Shown here: in pieces, positions 22,023-31,807 of the stretch
How the letters are laid out: each line of letters opens with the position of its first letter
How positions within the stretch are numbered: the stretch's first letter is position 1
From: Silene latifolia
Taxonomy: Eukaryota > Streptophyta > Magnoliopsida > Caryophyllales > Caryophyllaceae
Length of the DNA: 64,000 bases
Direction of reading: 5' to 3'
Assembly (NCBI RefSeq): GCF_048544455.1
Contig: NC_133534.1
Location: 223,910,292 to 223,974,291 of the forward strand
Position numbers and translations under genes: made by a program
The notes under the pieces: model-generated
Told to the model about the DNA's origin: nothing
What the model saw: only the letters and a program-made list of their open reading frames with translations
Database searches by the model: none

Positions 22023-23265
22023 CACTTTAAATGACTATGACTCTATGAGAAGCTCGACTATTTTTTACTTAAGACATTACTCCGTATTTTTTAACTCTTG
22101 AATACTGTGGTGGCTAACTCTAACATTATTTATGTTAATTGTTAAGCATAAGGCTTTTCATATAAGTCATAGTATAATATATTTATAATAAAATAAATCT
22201 CTAACACCCAGAGCGCAGATAAGATGTCGTTCCGCAAAAAGAAGTATTTTATAAAGCCAACCTCATGTAAATATATAAGGCCATGCTGTGATATGACCCG
22301 GGCAACGCCCGGGCTTGAAATCTAGTTATAATTAAAAGAGGATTAACATGTGATTTTCAAAATATCTTTTACGAAATTATTATTTTCTTTTCCGAAAATT
22401 AGCCAAAATTATTTTGAAAAATACTAAGTAATTTTTTTTCAAAATAGACGAAATTTTAGCTAGCCGGAGCCTATTTCGAAAAGATTTCAGCTACTTCAAA
22501 ATGTTACAGTATAAGATATAATTATTTTATGTTCCCTATACCATTACTCAAAGTATATTATTGGACACGGGTGAAGGAAAAACTGTAACGCATATAAATT
22601 ACATGTGATGAAACACTTTATATTAAAAAAAAACATAAATACCTTATTGGGTTATTATATATTTGAGACAGATAAAGTTAAATAAAATAGAATATTTATA
22701 AATAGATAAAGTGAACAATCGGTAACTTGGGATAAAAAAGATTAATTGGTGAATTTGGTTAGCATTCACAATAAAAGAAAAATTCTTAAGTGTACCCCGG
22801 ATATGACATTATCATACACTTAAACCAATAAGAATATTATAATTATAAACATTAACATCCATTGTCTTAATAAATGAGTGGTCTCATTGTTTAGGGCGTA
22901 CAAAAACATAGTAGACTTATACACATAAGAAACTTTGTGAGTAAAAAATCGAGAATATACATAAGTGACAAACTTTCTTGATGCCATGATCACTTTACTT
23001 ATACTAGATAATTTTTTTATATGTTAATAAGAACAAATAAGAAATCATAATAAATGTGTATAAGGTGATCGAGTACATTAAAAATTTAAAACAATAAAAA
23101 AATATATAAAGCTTGACATATTGTGAGGGTCACGAACACGCTGAAAAAATAATTTCAATCTCAAAATATTACGAAGTAGTTTTTATGAATATTAATAATG
23201 AAATGAAATTTTTTATATTAAATATTTTAAAGAAGGCCCGTGAATTTTTAAGGGTTTAAACCTAG

Positions 23266-24681
23266 TAAAAGGTAAATGTTGAACCCATAATCATGAAGTT
23301 ATAAATACATTCATTTCATACGTTTCCTTTGTAAGATTTTGATTTAGCTACTCATCAATAATCCCCTATTTACTAAATGAATAGGCGATTCTACGTTTTT
23401 CTCACCTAAAATATTAACTTCATATTGGGCTTTTAATTTTTGCATTTTAATATGAGCCAAGTCTAATTTAAAAAATGATTGCCAAAAAAAAAATATAACG
23501 TCCTTCTATTTAAGATATGTGATATATGTAATTTGCCAAATGTGTTGATAGAGTTAATCATTACTAATGATTAATGTTGATCTGAAAGGGTTGTTTGGTT
23601 TCTATTCTAAAACACATTTAATTGTAATTCATGAGATTTGCAAAATGGGGGAGTTGTTTCTTTGCCCCAAATCACATGAATTGAAGTTCCATAGGAACTC
23701 CATTCTCCAGTGATGTGGGAAGTTCTTACCCAGGTCCCAGGTAGTGTGAAATTTCTGTGGAATTCACTTCCCACATTCCAACCAAACAAGTTTTTTTCCA
23801 ATTTTATGATTTATAAAATCATGGGATCTCTCAATTCCTTGGAACTTCGATTCCCTAGGGGACAATAATTTCATGTAATTTTAAACTTTAGGAGGATTAG
23901 AAAGAGTTGAAAGTCCCAACTCTTGTTGTAGGTAGTAATTAAATCTGGAATGTAGTAACAGCATATGCGTCTTGTTCCAATATAAGAAATTGAGTCCTGT
24001 ACGAAAGTGTATGATTGGTACTGGGAAAGTGATACATATATATATACATTGTGTATTGTGGATAATAATAATTGAAGTGATATCGACATTAAGCATAGAA
24101 AATGAGAAACAGAAAACCAAGAACTAATTTGTAGCTACATTGATGCATATTCATACATCAGCTCTGTGGTCTTGAAAGCTACTCAAATATGCAGATGTCA
24201 GTCAAACCAGTTAAATATTACTTTTGACTTATGTTCAACATATAAAACTTAACACACTTGATTTTTGGTAAGGAGGACCACTGGGGACGATGCTCATTTC
24301 AGGTGGACAATTAAACCAAAACAACAGCACAACCACGGAAGCCAGCAAAACGACATATATCTTCCAATGCCAGACAATTAGATAGATAGGTAACAAACAG
24401 CCTAAACTTACAAATCCCCCAAAGGAAAATGAGTTAGCGCTACCCGGTGGCGTCCAATTTCGGCGCCACTGATGAACTCCTATTTCCACATACATTTGGC
24501 ACTATTTGGAGCTCATTTGGTAACATTTGGTAACGGTTTTTGAGTATTCTAGCATTATTTGACCAATTCCGAGTGCTTTATCATTTAGCATGGTTTCTAG
24601 TGACGAATGAGGTGCCAAGAGACCAAGAGAAGCATCAAAGGAAGGGTGAAGAACAAGCATTGAAGAAACACCATGAGAAAG
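23266..24681. other. Intergenic region left of the Athila block
   Basis: No confident gene. There is a possible foldback element at 23588-23790: GGGTTGTTTGGTT at the left and CCAACCAAACAAG at the right. A short minus-strand frame with ATG (24235-24495, 86 residues, hydrophobic centre) is noted but not called. The last five bases, GAAAG (24677-24681), are the left copy of the target duplication of the Athila block. Confidence 0.45.
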
Positions 24682-26204
24682 TGGTAACTAGAAAACTAGG
24701 TGTCGTAAAATACTAGAATTAGCCTACCAAATTAACAATTTATAAGCCAAACTATACTCTAGACTACTCTAAATGATAAAGTAATATAGTGCAAGTAAGG
24801 GTCGAACCCAAGAGAAGGTCTTTTAAGCTAAAAACTTGAAATGTAAACTATTGACTATTAAAGACAAAACTATAGACAAACAATGACTATTCACAATGGC
24901 AAACAATAGAGAGACATAAAAAAGGGAGGGTTTTAGAGTTGATTTGTGACATGAGACAAAGTGAAATTTGCAATCCTATTCTAACAAGCAATAACACAAG
25001 CACTTGATGAGCAAGAAAATTCAATATTAAAGAGGACTTGGTGCAATCCTACAAGTTCCAACTTTTCTCAAAGCAAGACTCTTTTCTCTCTAATTTCATT
25101 TACCCAACAACAATCCTCAAGCAAGTGATTACCACTATCTAAGCCAACAATGATAATCCTACTTAAACTACAAATTCTAACATTAAACCATGTAAGAATT
25201 GTAACCAAGAGCATGAAGAACAAAACCAAGAGGAAAGTAAATGGGATATCACAAAGATATGTTTAAACCAACAAATCCAATGATACAATCAATTTCTACT
25301 CACAAAGGTTGATACTTTAAACCAAGATATCAATAATCATGAGATGCTTCAACAAGTTATCACAAAAGCAAGCAACTTTGCAACAACAAGCAATAGATGA
25401 ATGTAAAAGAGGCAAGGGTAATTACTTCTCACAACAAAACATTCATCATGTCATTAAAACTTAGAAATTGAAATAAATGAAAGAGTAGAGATTAAAGAGT
25501 CAATACAATGATAAAGATGGAAACTTGCAATGGATTACACCAAGTAGGGAAGAACTAGCCTTCCATAGTCTTCATAAAACCCAAAAACAAAGAAAGATTA
25601 CAACTTGAATGCCAAATAAATTGTTCTTGCTACTCCCAATTTTCTAAGGATTATTCAATAATTAGGGTAATTAGATGATTCTAGGAGTGTTCAAAACATG
25701 GGGTATATATATGGCTGCACTCTTTTCTAGGTTAAAGACCGAGATGGGCTTTCAACTTCCACAAAACACGGTCCTTCAATTTCGCGAGACAGACAAAACC
25801 GCAGGCTCCGGCCTGTACCGCAGGCTCCGGTGCTCACCGCATGCTCCGGTGCATACCGCAGGCTGCGGTTGGGGCCTGATTCTTTTTCTTCATTTGCTTG
25901 TCATCACCTTGATCCCCCTTTGTCTTGGTTCCGTTGGTAAAGGGTTCTTCACGATGAATCTATCCCGTTCCTTTGAGCTTGGGTCGGGACTTTGGAAGCT
26001 TGTCTCGACCTTGTCTTGTTGACCGCTCGGCTTTGACTTTGGTTGACTTTTAAGTTGACTTCGCGCCTTTGTATCCTAAAAATCATAGCCAACTCAAGCA
26101 AGCAATCAAACCAAAACTTCCTTATTTCAATGTCAAACCACTCCATTTGACCGCTTAGATTACCTAACGACACTTAATTAACTCGACTCTATTTGACGCT
26201 ATCA
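24682..26204 (-). repeat. LTR-A, 3' LTR of the inner element, chimeric
   Basis: It is 1,523 bp. From 24682 to about 24796 it matches the type-2 LTR (for example GGTAACTAGAAAACTAGG and the T at 24796). From 24805 on it matches the type-1 LTR-B (AACCC at 24805). The switch lies in the shared bases 24797-24804. Outside this left end and the GC array at 25799-25868 I counted only two differences from LTR-B. The purine tract of the element (minus strand GTGTGGGGGTATT) is next to its right edge. Confidence 0.85.
25799..25868 (-). repeat. GC palindrome array 1 in LTR-A, 4 units at 19-bp steps
   Basis: 13-mers start at 25799, 25818, 25837 and 25856: CCGCAGGCTCCGG, CCGCAGGCTCCGG, CCGCATGCTCCGG and CCGCAGGCTGCGG. 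The spacers are six bases. The last unit is a perfect odd palindrome. The array is an island of GC in AT-rich LTR sequence. Confidence 0.9.
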
Positions 26205-26997
26205 AATACCCCCACACTTAGACTTTTACTCGTCCCGAGTAAAACCCGAAACAAGCACTTGCCGAAGTCCAAGAACTAGTGTAGGTGCAATTGACCACTC
26301 TTCCCTCACTACAACCTTCTTATAACTCCCTCTACACAATCCACCAATTGAAACGAAAAATCTAGACTCAAAGTTTTACACACTCTCTTCTCTCACTCCC
26401 CCTCCTTATTACTCCCTCTTACAAAGACACGACATACCACCAACTCCGACTCATTACTCAACTCCACCCTTCTTATATCACCAACAAGAGGTGGCCACTC
26501 TCACCTTATCCCAAGGTGGAAGCAAAGTGGCCTAAACAACTCCTAAATCATCCTATCACACCACTTATATCACCCCCTTATCACTCCAAGCAAAGTATGA
26601 TCATGCTACTTGGTTGGCCACACTCCTATGCAAATCAACAACCAAAGTAGCCAAAACAAAATTCCACCAATTTGGGGCAAATATTTGTGACTCAAAATAA
26701 ATTAAATCCTAGACCTAACCTCCTTCCAAGACCCTCCTTATCACTCCCTTCTTATCCCTCCGTCTTTTTGGTGGTGCATTTTCAATTTTTCAATTTTTTT
26801 GGTGAAAATCCCTCATTTTGCCTAAGGTGCCCTTTCGGGTTTTCACCTTAGCTTATCCTTTCCTCTCATGGTGGCTCGCAACTCAATTTTTCATTTTGCC
26901 CGGAACGCCCTTTCGGGTTTTCATTCCGTCCTCGGCCACCTTTCCCAATCTTGCCTAGGCGCCCACCCTTGTGGGTTTTCACCTAGCCGGGATTTTC

Positions 26998-26999
<2 letters not shown>

Positions 27000-27043
<44 letters not shown>
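27000..27043 (+). repeat. Poly-T tract of about 44 bases
   Basis: An uninterrupted T run, poly-A on the element strand, follows the conserved 3' block shared with the sibling element, which has a 19-base T run at the same place (about 38221-38239). Confidence 0.9.
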
Positions 27044-27045
<2 letters not shown>

Positions 27046-27146
27046 CATTAAACAACAAGAAGATTTACATATGTTACAATTCAAAATCCTCCCCCACACT
27101 TACATTCCACATTGTCCTCAATGTGGAGGAGTCACAAACTTTCTCT

Positions 27147-27584
27147 TCAAGAATGAGAACCCGAGGCACCCCCTTGATCATAGGTGCCTTGGTTCTCCCA
27201 TCTTCTTTCTCGTCTTTCTCTTTCTCTTGTCGCCCGGGCATAGCTTTGGTCCACAAATTCTTGGGTGATGGAGAGTGGGGTTGGTGGTTGAAGAGACATG
27301 CCAAATAGTCCACTAACTATCCCAAGGGTGTCCTCTTGGGTCTTTGCATCGTGGTATGAATCTTGGACATATTCATGATATCTTGCATTTTGGACCCCAA
27401 ATTGGTGGTCCATTTGGCCTCTCCACTCATTTTGCTCTTTCCACATGTTCACATTGGCCGTCATTGTTTGGTCAAGTTGTTGTTGCCAAAGACGGTTAGC
27501 TTCTTGATTGGCAATCATTTCTCTCATCAAGACCGTTTGAGTCGATGCGGCCTCCTCTATCAACTTTCCCCTTTCCTCAACCAC
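27147..27584 (-). pseudogene. Third ORF remnant downstream of pol, unknown
   Basis: A 145-codon frame without an ATG at its head (GTG, with a stop two codons earlier; first ATG at 27527). The product is polar and helical, rich in Q, E, R and N, with TANVNMWKEQNEWRGQMD and a C-terminal REREARRR-like basic cluster. It lies where Athila elements often carry an extra ORF between pol and the 3' LTR, but I see no signal peptide or membrane segment and cannot call it env-like. Confidence 0.4.
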
Positions 27585-28318
27585 CCTTTACCCATATCTC
27601 TTCCTTTCCCTCTTTAGCACCCATTAATCTCTTCAAAATCACTCAAATTTCAGAATTTCCCCAATTTTGCTCAAGAACCCTAGAAAATCCGGGTATCAAT
27701 TGAAGCTTCAAGAGGAAAATTTAAGGGTCAAGAAGGGGGTTTACTAGCATCAATTAACAACAACAAGCAATAATTTGTGGAATTCGGGGAGGTATAACCA
27801 CCAAACCAAACTTTCAATGCTTACTTGGTTTTTAATTCGAAAATTAGCTTAATTTAGTTAATTATTTGGATCATTGTTGTTTATTTGTTGTTGCTTGTCT
27901 TGTTGGTAGTAAATTTTTCTGGGTGAGGTTAGAGGAATCATCAAAACACCATTTACACTTTCCTTAAGTTAGTGCACTCAAGGTGTTTGTTGATTTGCCT
28001 CAAAGAGTGCAAAACAATTTTTGAGTGATTATTGTTGTTTGTAGTCTCTAAATTCCTTGTAGGAACAATGACAAGAACAAGAGAACCTACTTCTAGGAAA
28101 GGTAAGAGACGAGTGGTGGAGGAGCCGGAGGAAGAAATATGGGTAAAAATGAGTGAATTTGTTGGAAGTTTGAGTGATTTAGGAGGGATTTGGTGAGATT
28201 TTGAGGGGTAAATTCTTGAACACAATTGTTGGTTGCTCTTGCTTTGGTCGACACAAATGAGGGGAACAAGGGGTGAGTCGGGTTTTTTACTTAAGCTTAG
28301 AAAACAAAACAGGCAAAA

Positions 28319-28388
28319 CCGCAGGCTGCGGTGGGGGCCGCAGGCTCCGGTGACAGCCGCAGGCTCCGGTGCCAGCCGCAGGCTGCGG
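28319..28388 (-). repeat. GC palindrome array 2 downstream of pol, 4 units at 19-bp steps
   Basis: 13-mers start at 28319, 28338, 28357 and 28376: CCGCAGGCTGCGG, CCGCAGGCTCCGG, CCGCAGGCTCCGG and CCGCAGGCTGCGG. It has the same unit and 19-bp period as array 1, and the order of units is symmetric. Confidence 0.9.
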
Positions 28389-28741
28389 TGAGAGTCTGTT
28401 TCGAATTTTTGTGTTTTGTTTCCTTGGCTTTTTGATCACTTTTGGGTGAGTTTCATTTGATGCTTGACCCGACTATGCCTTTGCTTCATTATTTCCTCAT
28501 CCGTGTTCCATGATTCTCTTCAAAAATTACTTCCAAAATTCTTCATTACTTAAAAGAATGTTAGTAACTTCATTGAATGTTTAATGCATTTTATTGACAA
28601 TAATATAAATGACGGAATTAAAAATGACAAGAATTTAAATTCTACCTATGGAAAGCGGTAAATTCTACACTAAAGAGAGGATATGTACAAAGGTTGCCGT
28701 ATGTTTAACGTCGATGGCTCGACTTAGTCAATGTTGGAGAA

Positions 28742-31700
28742 TCAATCTTTATAAATTGGATCTTCTAAAAGAAGATCCTCTTCACCTTGTAGTTCGATTC
28801 CGTTGTAGTACTTCTTCAACCTTTGCCCATTTACCTTTATCACTTTCCCCGAGGTCGGGTCTTCCACCTCCACCGCTCCGTGGGGAAAAACCTTCTTGAC
28901 TTTGTAAGGTCCATACCACTTTGACCTTAACTTGCCGGGAAAATTCTTGAGTCGACTTTGAAAAACCAACACATCTTCTCCCTCTTTGAAAACTCTTCTT
29001 GTGACCATCTTGTCATGCCAAGACCGAGCCTTTTCCTTGTAGATGCTAGCATTGTCATAGGCATTGTGCCTAAGCTCTTCCAATTCTTGTATTTGAAGCT
29101 TCCGGTGCAATCCCGCCTCATCGACATTTTGATTAAAAGCTTTGATTGCCCAATAGGCTTTGTGCTCCACTTCTACGGGAAGGTGGCATCCCTTCCCATA
29201 AATTAGCCTATATGGGGACATGTCGATTGGGGTCTTATAGGCCGTTCTATAAGCCCAAAGAGCATCTTCAAGCCTCTTGCTCCAATCCTTTCGGTCGGGA
29301 TTGACCGTTCTTTCCAAGATGTGTTTAACCTCCCGGTTAGAGACTTCCGCTTGGCCATTTGTTTGGGGGTGATATGCCGTAGAAACTTTGTGAAGCACAC
29401 CATATTTTTGAAGCAAGGTGGAGATCACCTTGTTGCAAAAATGAGTTCCCCTATCACTCACAATGGCTTTTGGGAAGCCGAACCTTGAAAATATATTGCT
29501 TTTGACAAATGCTTGCACCGTCTTTGCATCATCACATTTTGTGGGAATGGCTTCCACCCACTTAGACACGTAGTCGACCGCCAAGAGGATGTAGATGTAT
29601 CCATAGGAGTTAGGGAATGGCCCCATGAAGTCTATTCCCCAAACATAAAAAATTTCCAAGTAGAGCATCGGTTGTTGGGGCATTTCATTCCTACGTGATA
29701 TGTTGCCAAAACGTTGGCATCTATCACAAGTGGTAACGAAAATATGAGCATCTTTAAACAACTTGGGCCAATAGAACCCGCACTCAAGGATTTTACGTGC
29801 CGTTCTATGAGGCCCAAAGTGACCCCCACAAGCGTACTCATGGCAATGCTTTAGGATGGATGGAATTTCTACGTCCGGCACACAACGGCGGATGACTTGG
29901 TCTTGACACATTTTCCATAAGTATGGCTCATCCCATATATAGAATCTAGAATCGGACTTGATCTTGTTCCTTTGACTAGATGAAAGTGAGGTGGGAAACT
30001 TCTTGGTGACCATGTAATTGACAAGGTTGGCATACCAAGGCTCCGTCATCCTTAAACTATAAAGAGATTCATGAGGCAAACTCCCATCAACTACCCCCAT
30101 TCGTTGCATTTGTTGATCATTAAGTTGTAGTCGACTTAGGTGGTCGGCCACCACATTTGCCACTCCCTTTTTCTCTCTTATCTCTATATCAAACTCACTA
30201 AGTAAGAGAACCCACCTCATTAATCTTGGTTTGGTGTCTTTCTTGCTCACAAGTTGAGTGATGGACTTGTGATCGGTATAAACAATAACCTTGACTCCTA
30301 GTAAGTAAGATCGGAACTTCTCTAGAGCATATACCACCGCCAAGAATTCCTTCTCGGTTGTAGTGTAGTTCCTTTGGGCATCGCTTAGAAGGGAAGAGGC
30401 ATATTGAATGACATATGAAGCTTTGTCATCCTTTTGTCCCAATACGGCTCCAATGGCAAAATCGCTTGCATCGGTCATGATCTCAAAAGGCCGATCCCAC
30501 TTGGGTGCTTGAATGATTGGGGCCGAAATAAGCCTCTCTTTCAACAAGTCAAATGCTTCCCTACAATGATCATCAAACACGAACTCCACATCCTTGTGCA
30601 AAAGTTTGCACAAGGGGTTAGCGATTTTGGAGAAATCCTTAATAAATCTTCGATAAAAACCCGCGTGTCCTAAGAACGATCTCACGTCTCGAGTATTAGA
30701 TGGATACTGCAAGGTTTTAATCACATCCACCTTTGCCGTATCCACCTCAATCCCTCTTTTCGACACTATGTGTCCTAACACGATTCCGCTACTCACCATT
30801 AAGTGACACTTTTCAGAATTTAAAACGAGGTGAGAGTCTATGCACCGTGATAGGACCATAGCGAGATGGTCTAGACACGAGTCGAATGAGTCCCCATAGA
30901 TGGTGAAGTCATCCATGAAGACCTCCAAAATACGCTCCACATAGTCCGAGAAAATGCTCATCATGCATCGTTGGAAAGTACCGGGGGCATTGCACAATCC
31001 AAAGGGCATGCGGCGGTAAGCATAAGTACCAAATGGGCAAGTAAAGGTTGTTTTGGATTGGTCCTCCGGGTGAATGGGGATTTGAAAATACCCGGAATAC
31101 CCATCCAAAAAACAATAGTACTCTTTCCCACCTAACCTCTCTAGCATTTGATCTAGAAAGGGTAGGGGGAAATGGTCCTTCAAAGTGACTTGGTTGAGGC
31201 GGCGATAATCAATACACACCCTCCATCCCGTTTGTAAACGGGTGGGGATCAATGCCCCTTGAGTGTTTTTGACTACCGTCACCCCTCCCTTCTTTGGCAC
31301 AACTTGAGTAGGACTTACCCATTGGGAGTCACTAATTGGAAAGATAATACCCATTTGGAGAAGTTTGATAACTTCTTCCTTGACAACTTCCATCATAGGT
31401 GGGTTAAGCCTCCGTTGTGGTTGCCGGACGGGTTTTGCATCCTTTTCCAATCGAATTTTGTGCATGCAAGTGCTTGGGCTTATCCCCTTAATATCCGCAA
31501 TGCTCCATCCAAATGCTTCTTTATGTTTCTTGAGCATGCTCACCAATCTTTCTTCTTGGTCAACTTTGAGTTTGTTGGAGATGATCAATGGGAGGGTATT
31601 GTTTTCTCCCACAAAAATGTATTTGAGGTGATTTGGGAGAGGTTTCGGTTCATGTTTTGGAGGTTTTAAGATAGAGGGAAGTGGTCTTGCGAGATTAGCT

Positions 31701-31807
31701 TCTAAGGGGAGGAAAGGTGAAAGGGATGTGTGTTCTTGAAAAGCTAAAGTTTCAGTTGGGGCAGGGATATCCCGCAGGCTCCGGTGCCCACCGCAGGGCT
31801 CCGGTGG
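28742..31807 (-). CDS. Athila-type pol: reverse transcriptase, RNase H, integrase
   Basis: The open frame runs from a stop at 31808 to TAG/TAA at 28742. The recognisable protein starts near 31620 with [17 protein letters not shown] has [20 protein letters not shown] and the catalytic VFMDDF box. RNase H has [18 protein letters not shown]. The integrase has the HHCC zinc finger ([16 protein letters not shown]) and the D, D, E core ([31 protein letters not shown]). About 950 residues are intact with no internal stop. There is no own start codon in the usual place: the frame would continue from gag-protease but for one extra G in the GC array at 31791-31804. Confidence 0.9.
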   Translation of the reverse strand, partial: PPEPCGGHRSLRDIPAPTETLAFQEHTSLSPFLPLEANLARPLPSILKPPKHEPKPLPNHLKYIFVGENNTLPLIISNKLKVDQEERLVSMLKKHKEAFGWSIADIKGISPSTCMHKIRLEKDAKPVRQPQRRLNPPMMEVVKEEVIKLLQMGIIFPISDSQWVSPTQVVPKKGGVTVVKNTQGALIPTRLQTGWRVCIDYRRLNQVTLKDHFPLPFLDQMLERLGGKEYYCFLDGYSGYFQIPIHPEDQSKTTFTCPFGTYAYRRMPFGLCNAPGTFQRCMMSIFSDYVERILEVFMDDFTIYGDSFDSCLDHLAMVLSRCIDSHLVLNSEKCHLMVSSGIVLGHIVSKRGIEVDTAKVDVIKTLQYPSNTRDVRSFLGHAGFYRRFIKDFSKIANPLCKLLHKDVEFVFDDHCREAFDLLKERLISAPIIQAPKWDRPFEIMTDASDFAIGAVLGQKDDKASYVIQYASSLLSDAQRNYTTTEKEFLAVVYALEKFRSYLLGVKVIVYTDHKSITQLVSKKDTKPRLMRWVLLLSEFDIEIREKKGVANVVADHLSRLQLNDQQMQRMGVVDGSLPHESLYSLRMTEPWYANLVNYMVTKKFPTSLSSSQRNKIKSDSRFYIWDEPYLWKMCQDQVIRRCVPDVEIPSILKHCHEYACGGHFGPHRTARKILECGFYWPKLFKDAHIFVTTCDRCQRFGNISRRNEMPQQPMLYLEIFYVWGIDFMGPFPNSYGYIYILLAVDYVSKWVEAIPTKCDDAKTVQAFVKSNIFSRFGFPKAIVSDRGTHFCNKVISTLLQKYGVLHKVSTAYHPQTNGQAEVSNREVKHILERTVNPDRKDWSKRLEDALWAYRTAYKTPIDMSPYRLIYGKGCHLPVEVEHKAYWAIKAFNQNVDEAGLHRKLQIQELEELRHNAYDNASIYKEKARSWHDKMVTRRVFKEGEDVLVFQSRLKNFPGKLRSKWYGPYKVKKVFPHGAVEVEDPTSGKVIKVNGQRLKKYYNGIELQGEEDLLLEDPIYKD

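Larger units (their letters stand above)
15085..22325 (+). mobile_element. Nested Helitron (about 2.7 kb without its insertions)
   Basis: The 5' end TCAATATATATACTTAAAAG follows an A at 15084. The 3' end is a perfect hairpin CCCGGGC-AAC-GCCCGGG near 22297-22313, then CTTGAAAT and CTAG at 22322-22325 followed by T, a textbook plant Helitron terminus. It was later entered by a hAT MITE (15828), a 102-bp tandem duplication (17079) and the 4.56-kb copia element (17303-21866). No Rep/helicase is seen, so it is non-autonomous. Confidence 0.6.
15078..23265 (+). mobile_element. Older Helitron, split by a nested Helitron
   Basis: If the inner element at 15085-22325 is removed, the flanks join as ACTACAA plus TTATAATTAAAAGAGG. 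This resembles a Helitron 5' end (T-C-T-A...TATAATTAAAAG) with one changed base. The matching 3' end is at 23237-23265: a decayed hairpin CCCGTGAATTTTTAAGGG, then TTTAAAC and CTAG followed by T. It is more mutated than the inner element, as expected for the host element. No coding region is seen. Confidence 0.4.

Noticed and set aside
24235-24495. Minus-strand 86-residue frame with ATG and a hydrophobic centre
   Set aside because: No recognisable domain, no clear promoter, and no supporting splice sites; it may be a gene scrap but I cannot support it.
24791-24812. GGGTCGAACCC in the Athila LTR looks like a tRNA T-arm
   Set aside because: No acceptor stem, D-arm or anticodon arm can be built around it; it is shared by LTR copies only.
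28068-28196. Short plus-strand frame starting MTRTREPTSRKGKRRVVEEP
   Set aside because: It is about 42 codons, in the 3' interior of a minus-strand element. It may be an antisense remnant but there is too little evidence.
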